From positions 1 to 8,167 of the forward strand of contig CAZFUS010000099.1 in the NCBI GenBank assembly GCA_964522485.1: a stretch of 8,167 nucleotides of DNA. The letters are read 5' to 3'. Positions 1 to 6,722 of the stretch are shown here, one piece after another (the first letter of the stretch is position 1; the number at the start of each line of letters is the position of its first letter). Source of the stretch: Methylohalomonas sp964522485 (lineage in GTDB: Bacteria > Pseudomonadota > Gammaproteobacteria > Methylohalomonadales > Methylohalomonadaceae). The translations under genes were made by a program, and so were the position numbers. Below the pieces are notes generated by a model, which made no database searches, was not told the DNA's origin, and saw only the letters and a list, made by a program, of their open reading frames with translations.

Positions 1-114
1 ACTAGTATTTATGATTTCCAAACATTTACCAACATGTTCACTTTCTTGAACCAATACAGAAGTACAACCAACTAAAGAGACCACAGATAACAATAAGTTT
101 ATTTTAAAATTCAT
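1..114 (-). CDS. Lipoprotein, N-terminal part only; candidate immunity protein for the TpsA toxin tip
   Basis: This reading frame starts with ATG at 114-112 and is still open at the window edge, so only 38 residues are visible. The protein starts MNFKINLLLSVVSLVGCTS: a short basic n-region, a hydrophobic core and a lipobox (L14-V15-G16-C17), which together indicate a type II signal peptide with lipidation on Cys17. The residue after the Cys is Thr, not Asp, so under the usual Lol rule it would go to the outer membrane. A second cysteine, Cys31, follows. The gene lies 15 bp after the TpsA stop, in the same frame and on the same strand, with only a weak ribosome binding site, so translational coupling is likely. 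Position directly after a polymorphic exoprotein tip is where immunity genes sit. A lipoprotein would suit protection against a membrane-lipid hydrolase, much as Tli lipoproteins do for type VI lipase effectors. The gene and signal are well supported; the immunity role is inference. It could instead be an unrelated small lipoprotein. Confidence 0.72.
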   Translation of the reverse strand, partial: MNFKINLLLSVVSLVGCTSVLVQESEHVGKCLEIINTS

Positions 115-129
115 GATCAACTTTGTATA

Positions 130-650
130 TTATGGATAGTTTTTCCATTTGTGATTCTCATAGAGATTCCACCAACTTGGGCTCTTGTGGCTCTCAATGC
201 CCGGTCTAAATAAACTAAGTATTTTGCCGCCGCATAAAAAATCCAGATCGTTGCAGTCACCTGTTATACCTGAGGTGGGATGCGCAAAAAGCGGCAATGA
301 CTTCAATGTGCTGTTATTAATCAATGACTGCCGGGATAAATTATTAGCTCGCCAAGCACCCAAGCTATGCCCTTCAATATCATCATCCCAACCAGAACGC
401 ACAATATCCAGTGACACTGCATCCAATAATCCTTGAGAATTCAATAGTGAATCATTGATATCCCATATGACTCCTAAATAACGCTGTTTGTCACGATTAA
501 AGTATCCGCCTAAATAAGCTTCTTCATCTTCGATTCTAAATGTTCCTCCTGTTATGTGATAACCTAGTTGCGAATTCAACGCCAAGAACAAATTCAACTC
601 ACCCAGCGTTAACCCATTCTGCTCTGCAAATTCCTCAAGCTCATGGGAGA
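130..650 (-). other. C-terminal tip module of TpsA: putative alpha/beta-hydrolase (lipase-like) toxin domain
   Basis: This covers TpsA residues from about 1356 to 1528. A hydrophobic stretch (YLGVIWDIND) and a probable helix (SQGLLDAVSLDIVRSG) lead into DDDIEGHSLGAW, a G-x-S-x-G nucleophile elbow with Ser1451. Downstream come an acidic cluster (Asp1487, Asp1490, Asp1492) flanked by Cys1488 and Cys1495, then His1510 and His1522 in a Trp-rich end (Trp1515, Trp1516, Trp1524). The order Ser, Asp, His is that of an alpha/beta-hydrolase triad, although which Asp and His act is not decidable here. The domain is small for a lipase. Its DNA is about 39% GC, against about 64% in the nearby DUF637 region. 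The upstream limit is approximate, placed at the composition change near HELEEFAEQNG. The substrate is unknown; phospholipid or another ester is inferred from the motif alone. Confidence 0.6.
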
Positions 651-3600
651 CAACATATTGCATTCCATGCCCGATGGCGTTCTGCATCCAGTCACCTGCG
701 GCATTCCCCCAGTTGCCGTATAGAAACATCAGTGCCTGGCCCAGTTCAGGATCCTGAGCAGCCAGTACATTCAGCCCAATCCTGACCGCATTATCAGTCA
801 CTTTCGAAGTATTGCCGGCGACTTCTGCAGCAAGGCCGCTGCCCTCCAGCAAACCGGCAGTCAGTGCATGTACTGCCATAGAACGTGCCGCCTCGGAAGA
901 AGCCAGATCAGATAGAGCTGCACCCACGTCACCCTGGTTGTTAACAAGCGAGACCGAAGCCTGCGATACCAACGCCGAGAAACCGGCATTTGCCGCAGCG
1001 GCCGTGCCAGTACCGGCTGAAAGGCCTGCCAGGGAAGCCCCCATACCCTGAGTGGCAATGGCCACTGCGGTGGTAATCAGCGCCGCCGCAGGGCCGGACA
1101 AACCTTCGGCTTCGTGGTGCCATTGCTCGTGTACCGCCTGTACAGCCTGCCAGTCAATCCCGGGACGATCGCGCAGTTCGGCCATCCAGGCCAGCCCCGG
1201 TGCCATAGCCAACTGGTCGATGCTGTCGTCCAGATTGCCGGTATCTTCATACTCTACGACAACACCATTGCCGGTAGTTATGTTGAGTTCGCCTTTGTCC
1301 GTGAGCAGGGTGTGGCGGACGGTTTCGATATCATGGCCGCGATCGAGCGACTTCTGCCAGACGCCGTTGTCCTTCTGGAAGGTTTCACGCTCAAAATCCC
1401 GGTCTTTGGCGGAGAGCAATGCCACCTTGTCGCCCGCGGCGAGATTGATGTCATCGCCAGCCTCTATTTCTGCCGCTCGCAGTGACACATTACCCGTGCC
1501 TGAGCGAATGCTGATGTCGTTGCTGGCGTCCAGCTTTGCCGGGCGCTGCGTGACCTTATGGCGGATATGTTCACGTTTCGAGTCTGATTTATCCAGTACT
1601 ACACGCGAGTAGCTGGAATCCGTCACGGTGTCGATATCAACATCGCCTAATAAGGACAGTAGATCCAAATCCCTGCCTGCCGACAGCCCGGCGCCCCGGA
1701 TCTGCATATCGCCGGTCGAGGTCAGGGACAGGTTGCCACTGGCGGCCAGTGCGGAAGTTTCATGTATCGTACGCGCCACTGTGACTTCGCTTTCGATACC
1801 GGTGGTGTCCTCGAACCGGTTCAGTGCCCGGGCGTCAAGCAGCATACCGTTACCGGCAGTCAGTTCGGCGTCGCCACCGGCTTTCACATCGGCCGCACTG
1901 ATAGCCAGATTGCGCCCGGCGCTCAGCATCAGATCGTTTTCCGCGGCAATGCCGGCTCGGCGGTCGAGAATGCTGCCTACCAGATTGTCGTTGTTACCGG
2001 TTTGCGTCACCCTGGTGGTGATGGCCAGATCGCGGCCGGCATCGAGCTCGACCGAACCCCCATCGAAGCGGCCGCCCTGCACAAGGATGTCTCCGGCCGA
2101 AGCCAGACGCAGCCCTTCATCGGCCTTGATGCGGCCATCAGCATTGAATACCGTTGCCGTTTCGATATCCACGTTTCTGCCGCTGATGGTGGCGGCACGG
2201 CTATCGACGTTCTCCTGCGTGGTTCTGGTGAGATAAAGCTGCGGTACCAGCACTGTTTCACCGTTGTATTCGCGCTCAACGTACCAGACGATGTTATCGG
2301 TCAAAGCTTCCTGCTGCTCGGGTGAAAGCGCCACGCCCAGACTCAGTTTCAGATCATCTGCCATGGCGATACCATTTTTCAGCAGACGTTTGATCTGATC
2401 GCTGTCGGCTGTCAGGCCAGCATCCAGGAACCGCTGGCCGGTAGCATCTATAATCTGCTGACTGATGGACCGGGTGTCGTAATAGGCGTCGCCCAGTCGG
2501 CGCGGCAAGGCATCCGGGTCATAGCTGTCACCCAGCAGACCATCAAGAAAATAGTCGGAACCGTAAAAAGTACCCAAGTCCGTGTAACGGAAGCGGGTTT
2601 CCAGAACAAAGTTGGATGTATCAGATGCCGGCTCGAACAAGGCGGAATTGTTAAAGAGAGGTTCAGGATCTGATTCACCGAGTTGCGTACGGATGATAGT
2701 GCTTGAGGTGCCGCCAAAAGACAGATCGTCCGTACTTGAAACCGGTGCCGAGAGATTGGTTACATTGCCTGCCAGAGAACCGGTTAGATCGCCACCCGCC
2801 GCTATTGTAGCTGGTATCGAGTCGAGTGACTTGTTGATAATAAGTTTTGGTCCTTTTGTATTGTTAAACCACTCACGGCTCCAGCCCAGTGCCCTGACCA
2901 CCGTAGAGTTGGCATACGAAAGCCCCAGAGAATAGCGGTACCTCAGATTGATACCTCTATTCATTAATGAGTCACCATCTATGTGCAGATCGCCGGCTGA
3001 GCTGATCGTGGACGTATCGTTCAGGATATCCCCAGCCTCGATATAAAGATCGCCGCCGTTATTGGTGGCGATATGGCCGGCCACAGGCGTGTTGGTCAAG
3101 ACATCCTTTTCTTCAATGGCCAGCATGGCGGATCCGGGCGGTGCATGCTGGGCTTCATCAGGCACATAGACAACCCATTCTTCCGGATCGAACTGAGAGC
3201 GGTTTTTCGGAGCGTAATTTTTCCAGTCGTTTTCCGACCACCGGTCCGGAGTTTTACCGGTCTCATCAAAAATTTGTTCAACAACATCCGGATGGGGGAC
3301 AAATACATGAGTCTGTGTACGGCCTTCATCCCATAACTGAAAATAGCCATTCCATGAAATATAGTCTGTTAAAAAAGGCAGCCACGCAGGTGGAGGCGAT
3401 TGTGCGAATTGATGCCTGGTGGTGCTTTTGCGTGTTTCGACATTGGCTGTGCCAAGATTTTCGAGGCGTTCGGTTCTGAGTATAAGATCGCCACCCAGCG
3501 TCTCAATGACGCCGGCATCGTTTTTAATAAGCGTTGCACGGGTTTCTGTGTCCTGACCTTCCAGGGTCATGGCGTCCCTGGAAAGAAACAGCCCCTGATC

Positions 3601-4716
3601 GTTGATAACCCGATCGGCACCGACAGTCATATCACCCTGTGAGACGACTGCACCGCCGATATTGCTGACAGTATCAATGGCATTCAGACTGATGTGCTCA
3701 CCACCTGACTGAATCAAAGCCGAAGTATCAAACTCAATATTCTGTCCGGCGGTTATCGAAAGATTACCATCGTTATTGACGGCACCAGTCAGGCTGACGC
3801 TGTCAGATACTGAAGCTACCTGCAGATTATCAGCAGCAGTGGCATTCTTCATTTCGATCCGGCCATCCGCCGTCAGTCTCAGATCGGATGCAGAGGCGGC
3901 CATATTACCGTCGAGCCGGAAGCCGACACCTGCTTCCGTGCCAAGCAGGGTGATCCTGTCCGCATACATGCCACCGAGCGCAGTGGAGTCAATGGCAAAA
4001 GCCGGCCCAGCCAAACCGTTATCGACCTTGGCCGTTGCTGTGCCGGTACGGTAGTCATAGTCATTGCGCCCGGTTACCACCGATAAGTTGCGGGCATGAA
4101 TATCGGCATTAATCTCTATCGCGCGGGCCAGTAGCTCTGCCTTATTGACACCTTCCGCATGCAGCCCGCCACCTTCTACTGTAATGCGGCCATCACCTAT
4201 CGACAGATTGGCAAGTTCTCCATTAGTGAATTCCGGCACACCGGTCGTCAGAGTGATTCGCGGTGTGTTGATAAAACCGCAGCCGTCGCAGGTGATACCG
4301 TTCGGATTCGCCACAATCACCCCGGCCCGCTGACCGAAAACTTCCGTATAGCCTTCCAGGTGGGAGGCGCTGGTGCTGGTAATCTCGTTGAGAATCAGAC
4401 TGGCGGCGGACCCACTCTGCAGATTTGGATTGCTGGAAATGATACCCGCCAGTTGCGAGCTGCCGACGGTCTTACTGTTGTTGAGTATCAGTCCCTGTTC
4501 AGAGACGTTGTAGTCCGTAAACTTGTTATGCGAAATACCCGCCTGATTAGGACGGACGATATTGATAACCGGAACGCCGTTGGGAGCGCGGGTGAGATCC
4601 GCGCGGTTCGATGGGGGTGCATTGTTATCAACCTGCACACCCTGAGCCAGCACTGGCTGCATGGCCAAGAGATAACTCAGGAAATAAACCGGAAATCGTT
4701 CTGCATACTGGGTCAT
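130..4716 (-). CDS. TpsA-family exoprotein (filamentous haemagglutinin/CdiA-like) with a lipase-like C-terminal tip
   Basis: This is a secreted or surface exoprotein of the two-partner secretion (type Vb) pathway, 1528 residues. Residues 1-25 form a signal peptide ending near VLAQ. The TPS domain (about 26-300) carries NPNL (96-99), LNEIT (109-113), NPNGITC (137-143) and the Cys143/Cys146 pair, which are landmarks of FHA/CdiA secretion domains recognised by the TpsB POTRA region. The middle consists of imperfect repeats of the AGxDLxLxAG type expected of a beta-helix. It is interrupted at about 435-560 by an aromatic-rich stretch and at about 715-850 by a conserved FHA-family segment (RRLGDAYYD, TGQRFLDAG, DNIVWYVE). 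Residues about 1175-1330 match DUF637, followed by the tip with GHSLG (1449-1453). The start is fixed by a strong GGAGG 8 nt upstream. It is short for a CdiA, and I see no VENN motif. Predicted role: a cell-surface stick delivering a hydrolase to neighbouring cells; a plain adhesin is the alternative. Confidence 0.93.
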   Translation of the reverse strand: MTQYAERFPVYFLSYLLAMQPVLAQGVQVDNNAPPSNRADLTRAPNGVPVINIVRPNQAGISHNKFTDYNVSEQGLILNNSKTVGSSQLAGIISSNPNLQSGSAASLILNEITSTSASHLEGYTEVFGQRAGVIVANPNGITCDGCGFINTPRITLTTGVPEFTNGELANLSIGDGRITVEGGGLHAEGVNKAELLARAIEINADIHARNLSVVTGRNDYDYRTGTATAKVDNGLAGPAFAIDSTALGGMYADRITLLGTEAGVGFRLDGNMAASASDLRLTADGRIEMKNATAADNLQVASVSDSVSLTGAVNNDGNLSITAGQNIEFDTSALIQSGGEHISLNAIDTVSNIGGAVVSQGDMTVGADRVINDQGLFLSRDAMTLEGQDTETRATLIKNDAGVIETLGGDLILRTERLENLGTANVETRKSTTRHQFAQSPPPAWLPFLTDYISWNGYFQLWDEGRTQTHVFVPHPDVVEQIFDETGKTPDRWSENDWKNYAPKNRSQFDPEEWVVYVPDEAQHAPPGSAMLAIEEKDVLTNTPVAGHIATNNGGDLYIEAGDILNDTSTISSAGDLHIDGDSLMNRGINLRYRYSLGLSYANSTVVRALGWSREWFNNTKGPKLIINKSLDSIPATIAAGGDLTGSLAGNVTNLSAPVSSTDDLSFGGTSSTIIRTQLGESDPEPLFNNSALFEPASDTSNFVLETRFRYTDLGTFYGSDYFLDGLLGDSYDPDALPRRLGDAYYDTRSISQQIIDATGQRFLDAGLTADSDQIKRLLKNGIAMADDLKLSLGVALSPEQQEALTDNIVWYVEREYNGETVLVPQLYLTRTTQENVDSRAATISGRNVDIETATVFNADGRIKADEGLRLASAGDILVQGGRFDGGSVELDAGRDLAITTRVTQTGNNDNLVGSILDRRAGIAAENDLMLSAGRNLAISAADVKAGGDAELTAGNGMLLDARALNRFEDTTGIESEVTVARTIHETSALAASGNLSLTSTGDMQIRGAGLSAGRDLDLLSLLGDVDIDTVTDSSYSRVVLDKSDSKREHIRHKVTQRPAKLDASNDISIRSGTGNVSLRAAEIEAGDDINLAAGDKVALLSAKDRDFERETFQKDNGVWQKSLDRGHDIETVRHTLLTDKGELNITTGNGVVVEYEDTGNLDDSIDQLAMAPGLAWMAELRDRPGIDWQAVQAVHEQWHHEAEGLSGPAAALITTAVAIATQGMGASLAGLSAGTGTAAAANAGFSALVSQASVSLVNNQGDVGAALSDLASSEAARSMAVHALTAGLLEGSGLAAEVAGNTSKVTDNAVRIGLNVLAAQDPELGQALMFLYGNWGNAAGDWMQNAIGHGMQYVVSHELEEFAEQNGLTLGELNLFLALNSQLGYHITGGTFRIEDEEAYLGGYFNRDKQRYLGVIWDINDSLLNSQGLLDAVSLDIVRSGWDDDIEGHSLGAWRANNLSRQSLINNSTLKSLPLFAHPTSGITGDCNDLDFLCGGKILSLFRPGIESHKSPSWWNLYENHKWKNYP
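660..1200 (-). other. DUF637-like pre-tip region of TpsA
   Basis: TpsA residues from about 1173 to 1353 begin with a Trp-rich helix pair (WMAEL, IDWQAVQAVHEQWHHEAEGL). An alanine/glycine-rich segment follows (AALITTAVAIATQGMGASLAGL and on), then a mixed helical part. This layout matches the DUF637 'possible haemagglutinin' region that precedes variable C-terminal domains in many CdiA and FHA proteins. By position it separates the beta-helix stalk from the variable tip. The hydrophobic segment could take part in membrane passage of the tip, but that is inference. The family match is from memory of the pattern. Confidence 0.6.
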
Positions 4717-4772
4717 GGCTCCTTCCTCCCTGGCTGCCGTGCCATGGCAATAATTGAATCCGTATAAAGCTC
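4717..4772 (-). promoter_or_regulatory. Short tpsB-tpsA spacer with strong ribosome binding site
   Basis: The two genes are 56 bp apart, on the same strand, with no convincing terminator or promoter between them, so they are probably co-transcribed. On the minus strand the spacer ends in GGGAGGAAGGAGCC immediately before the tpsA ATG. GGAGG (complement of 4725-4729) lies 8 nt from the start, close to ideal spacing. This ribosome binding site is clearly stronger than that of tpsB and fits the usual need for more exoprotein than transporter. Confidence 0.75.
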
Positions 4773-6500
4773 TTACAGGGTCACTGCTGCAGTCAGAAAC
4801 ACCTGATCGTCATCTGCGCTGACAAATGAGGGTGACGACACCGTCCGGCTGTAAACCAGCTCTACTGATGCCTTCCCGTATTCATTTTTAATACCGAGTG
4901 AAAAACTTTTCAGTGAGCCGCCTCCACGCGAATCCCCGTTATCGGATCGAATGGTGCCGACATCAAAGGCGATAAAGGGGCGTATCTGACCCACCACATT
5001 ATCCAGTGACCCGAATCCGCTTGTCGGTAATCCGATGGATACGTCAGATCTCAGGAGAGCGCCAATGTCACCGCCGATAGAAACATCCTTGAAACCCCGG
5101 ATACTGTACGGACCTCCCAGGCTGAGTTGCTCTGTGCTGAAAAGTGTTTCGTCGCTCCACTGGGCCCGGCCGTTCAGATTAAGCCGGGGATTAAAAGCGT
5201 GGAGTCCCAGGTCCATGCTGAAGACCAGCCCCGCATCGAGGGTCACCTTGTTGAACTGTGCATGCGGATCTTCCGGCTGCAGGTCTCGGTCTTTCCGGGC
5301 ACCCAGCCAGTCCAGTCCACGCTCATACGCCAGAATGCCGTAAACAAAGTTTTGTCTCAGCCTGTGCACATGCCGCACTCCCAGGCGCAGCAGTGTCTGC
5401 TTCTGTGAAGACACATCCAGCGTGAAACCCTCCAGCTGATTGATATTTTCCTTGGCGATAAGATTAAGCAGTGCAGTGGTCTTGCTCTGTCTGTTTCTGT
5501 TAATTACCCGGCCGATGCCAACATCGTGTATCCGGCTTAGCCCCGTAGTCTGAAAATCCCTGAATATCGTATTCAGCCGGCTTTCATAATCGAAATAACT
5601 GAATGCATATGAGATAGTCCAGTAGCCGTAAGGCACTTCAGCGCGTGAATAAAAGCTACGGCTTCGCTGGTTGGCCTCATTTTCCAGGTCGTGCTTGATA
5701 TGGACATAAAGAAGATCGTTGATGCCCAGCAGATTGTCGTAGGTGAGATCGAGAAAACCCTGAAGTTCTCCCGTGGATTCTGTTCCTGAGTTATCTATAC
5801 CCAATCCGGCATGCCAGCGTCTGGACACCTGGTTGTTGACTTCAACGACGGAACCGCCGGCGGCCTCACCTGGCTGCAGCTGAAGCTTTGCCCGATTGGA
5901 TTCCAATCGGTTAATCTGGTCGAGCCCCTGTTCCAGATCCCTGAGGTTTAATGCATTACCGGAAAGGCCAGGAAAAGCATGATGAATTTCGCCGCGCGGA
6001 GGACTTTCATCGGTATTGTTTAGCTTAATTTGCTCAATATGTCCTTCAACTACCTCCAGCTGTAATAGACGATCTGTCAGATCCTGAGCAGGCACATAGG
6101 CTCGTGAAGTGACATAACCACGATCGATATAACGGTTGGTAACAGCTTCAGTCAGATTATTGATGTCCGATAAATAGAGACACCGGTCCAGATAGGGTTC
6201 CTTGAGGCGGGCAATTTCTTCTGACGTCAGCAGTGATGCACCCCTGACATCTATCTGTTTGACATCGAAACAAGAACCTTGCTGTTCAAGCTGTCGTTCC
6301 TGTTTATCATCAGCTTTCAAATCCAGGGAGCGGCGTTCTCTTTCCAGTTCGCGCCTGAGTTCTTCGAACTCGCGCTCCTGTTCGTAGCTGCGCATAATCT
6401 GATCAGAGTCGGATTCCGCCTGATCAGCTGCTGACTGCGCAGATACATCAGAGACGACAATGAGGGCGGCGAATAGTATCGCCATGGCTTCCTTGCGCAT
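4773..6500 (-). CDS. TpsB outer-membrane transporter (FhaC/ShlB/HecB family) for the adjacent TpsA
   Basis: This is an Omp85-superfamily pore that carries TpsA across the outer membrane. From ATG at 6500 the product is 575 residues, usual for the family. MRKEAMAILFAALIVVSDVSA is a good signal peptide, and AGGGA lies 7 nt upstream. The frame also extends to a TTG at 6536, but that adds 12 mostly acidic residues ahead of the signal, so the ATG is preferred. Residues about 33-75 form a highly charged Glu/Arg helix, probably the pore plug. POTRA_2 starts at SCFDVKQIDVRG with Cys77 and Cys107, a likely disulfide, and runs to VVEGHIEQI; a second POTRA ends near VVEVNN. The barrel follows, with SIRGF (Arg468) and FIAFDVG (Asp513), the pair that locks loop L6 in FhaC-like proteins. 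The last residue is Leu, not the more common Phe. The gene lies directly upstream of its substrate gene. Confidence 0.95.
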   Translation of the reverse strand: MRKEAMAILFAALIVVSDVSAQSAADQAESDSDQIMRSYEQEREFEELRRELERERRSLDLKADDKQERQLEQQGSCFDVKQIDVRGASLLTSEEIARLKEPYLDRCLYLSDINNLTEAVTNRYIDRGYVTSRAYVPAQDLTDRLLQLEVVEGHIEQIKLNNTDESPPRGEIHHAFPGLSGNALNLRDLEQGLDQINRLESNRAKLQLQPGEAAGGSVVEVNNQVSRRWHAGLGIDNSGTESTGELQGFLDLTYDNLLGINDLLYVHIKHDLENEANQRSRSFYSRAEVPYGYWTISYAFSYFDYESRLNTIFRDFQTTGLSRIHDVGIGRVINRNRQSKTTALLNLIAKENINQLEGFTLDVSSQKQTLLRLGVRHVHRLRQNFVYGILAYERGLDWLGARKDRDLQPEDPHAQFNKVTLDAGLVFSMDLGLHAFNPRLNLNGRAQWSDETLFSTEQLSLGGPYSIRGFKDVSIGGDIGALLRSDVSIGLPTSGFGSLDNVVGQIRPFIAFDVGTIRSDNGDSRGGGSLKSFSLGIKNEYGKASVELVYSRTVSSPSFVSADDDQVFLTAAVTL

Positions 6501-6544
6501 ACGATCATCCCTAATCGTGACAATCAAATCATCCAATTACACCT

Positions 6545-6562
6545 GTTACAGTCCGTTGTAAC
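6545..6562. repeat. Perfect inverted repeat GTTACA-N6-TGTAAC
   Basis: Two perfect 6-bp arms are separated by 6 bp, an 18-bp dyad of the size expected for a dimeric helix-turn-helix regulator. It lies 45 bp upstream of the preferred tpsB ATG. It could be an operator near the tpsBA promoter, but short dyads also arise by chance. No regulator is encoded in the window. Confidence 0.45.
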
Positions 6563-6565
6563 TGT

Positions 6566-6590
6566 CAGGCACCACGCCTGCAAACCTGAC
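6566..6590. repeat. Nested inverted repeats in the tpsB leader
   Basis: CAGGC-ACCAC-GCCTG (6566-6580) is a perfect 5-bp stem with a 5-nt loop. GTCAGG (6564-6569) also pairs with CCTGAC (6585-6590), and the two pairings share bases, so they would exclude each other. No U-tract follows on either strand, so this is not a standard intrinsic terminator. Its role is unknown. Confidence 0.35.
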
Positions 6591-6722
6591 GTGCAAATAA
6601 AACCATAAGCGAACTATTGAATAAACAGTTTGACCCGGTAGACCTGTTAAAACGTGAAACCTGTCACATATAGTGTTTACATAAATGACTGCACTGAGAA
6701 AATACTGCAGACAGGTTACTGA

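Larger units (their letters stand above)
6541..6718. repeat. Four ACCTGT hexamers across the cysI-tpsB gap
   Basis: ACCTGT occurs at 6541-6546, 6642-6647 and 6659-6664, and in the opposite orientation (ACAGGT) at 6711-6716. The longer form is roughly ACCTGTYA. The two middle copies are 17 bp apart, and near-matches (AACTGTCA, AACCTGAC) lie at 6561-6590. These may be half-sites for a transcription factor of the tps operon, but this is a visual impression and has not been tested against chance. Confidence 0.35.
6501..6722 (-). promoter_or_regulatory. cysI-tpsB intergenic region, probable tpsBA promoter and control region
   Basis: This is about 220 bp without a supported gene, between the cysI stop and the tpsB start, about 42% GC over 6541-6720. 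It is the only sizeable non-coding gap upstream of tpsBA, so the operon promoter is expected here. I could not settle on one -35/-10 pair on the minus strand; TATGGT and TATATG are AT-rich candidates but lack good -35 partners. The region is dense in short inverted and direct repeats, listed separately, which suggests regulator binding or a structured 5' leader. There is no hairpin with a U-run after cysI, so read-through from cysI cannot be excluded. Confidence 0.45.

Noticed and set aside
1052..2325. Several plus-strand open frames of up to about 200 codons
   Set aside because: They lie antisense to tpsA in GC-rich DNA, have Ser/Arg/Pro-rich compositions without motifs, and lack ribosome binding sites.
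130..4716. Frameshift or degradation of tpsA because it is short for a CdiA
   Set aside because: The frame is uninterrupted from signal peptide to tip, all domains come in the expected order, and a partner gene follows directly. It is a compact but intact TpsA.
4159..4767. Plus-strand frame of about 200 codons opposite the tpsA start
   Set aside because: It overlaps the well-supported TPS domain and its product shows no recognisable features; it is a shadow frame.
6501..6536. Upstream start (TTG at 6536) for tpsB
   Set aside because: It would add 12 mostly acidic residues before a clean signal peptide. The ATG at 6500 has its own AGGGA ribosome binding site 7 nt upstream.
6689..6710. CTGCA/TGCAG inverted repeat after cysI as an intrinsic terminator
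   Set aside because: The stem is only 5 bp with a 12-nt loop and no U-run follows on the minus strand.
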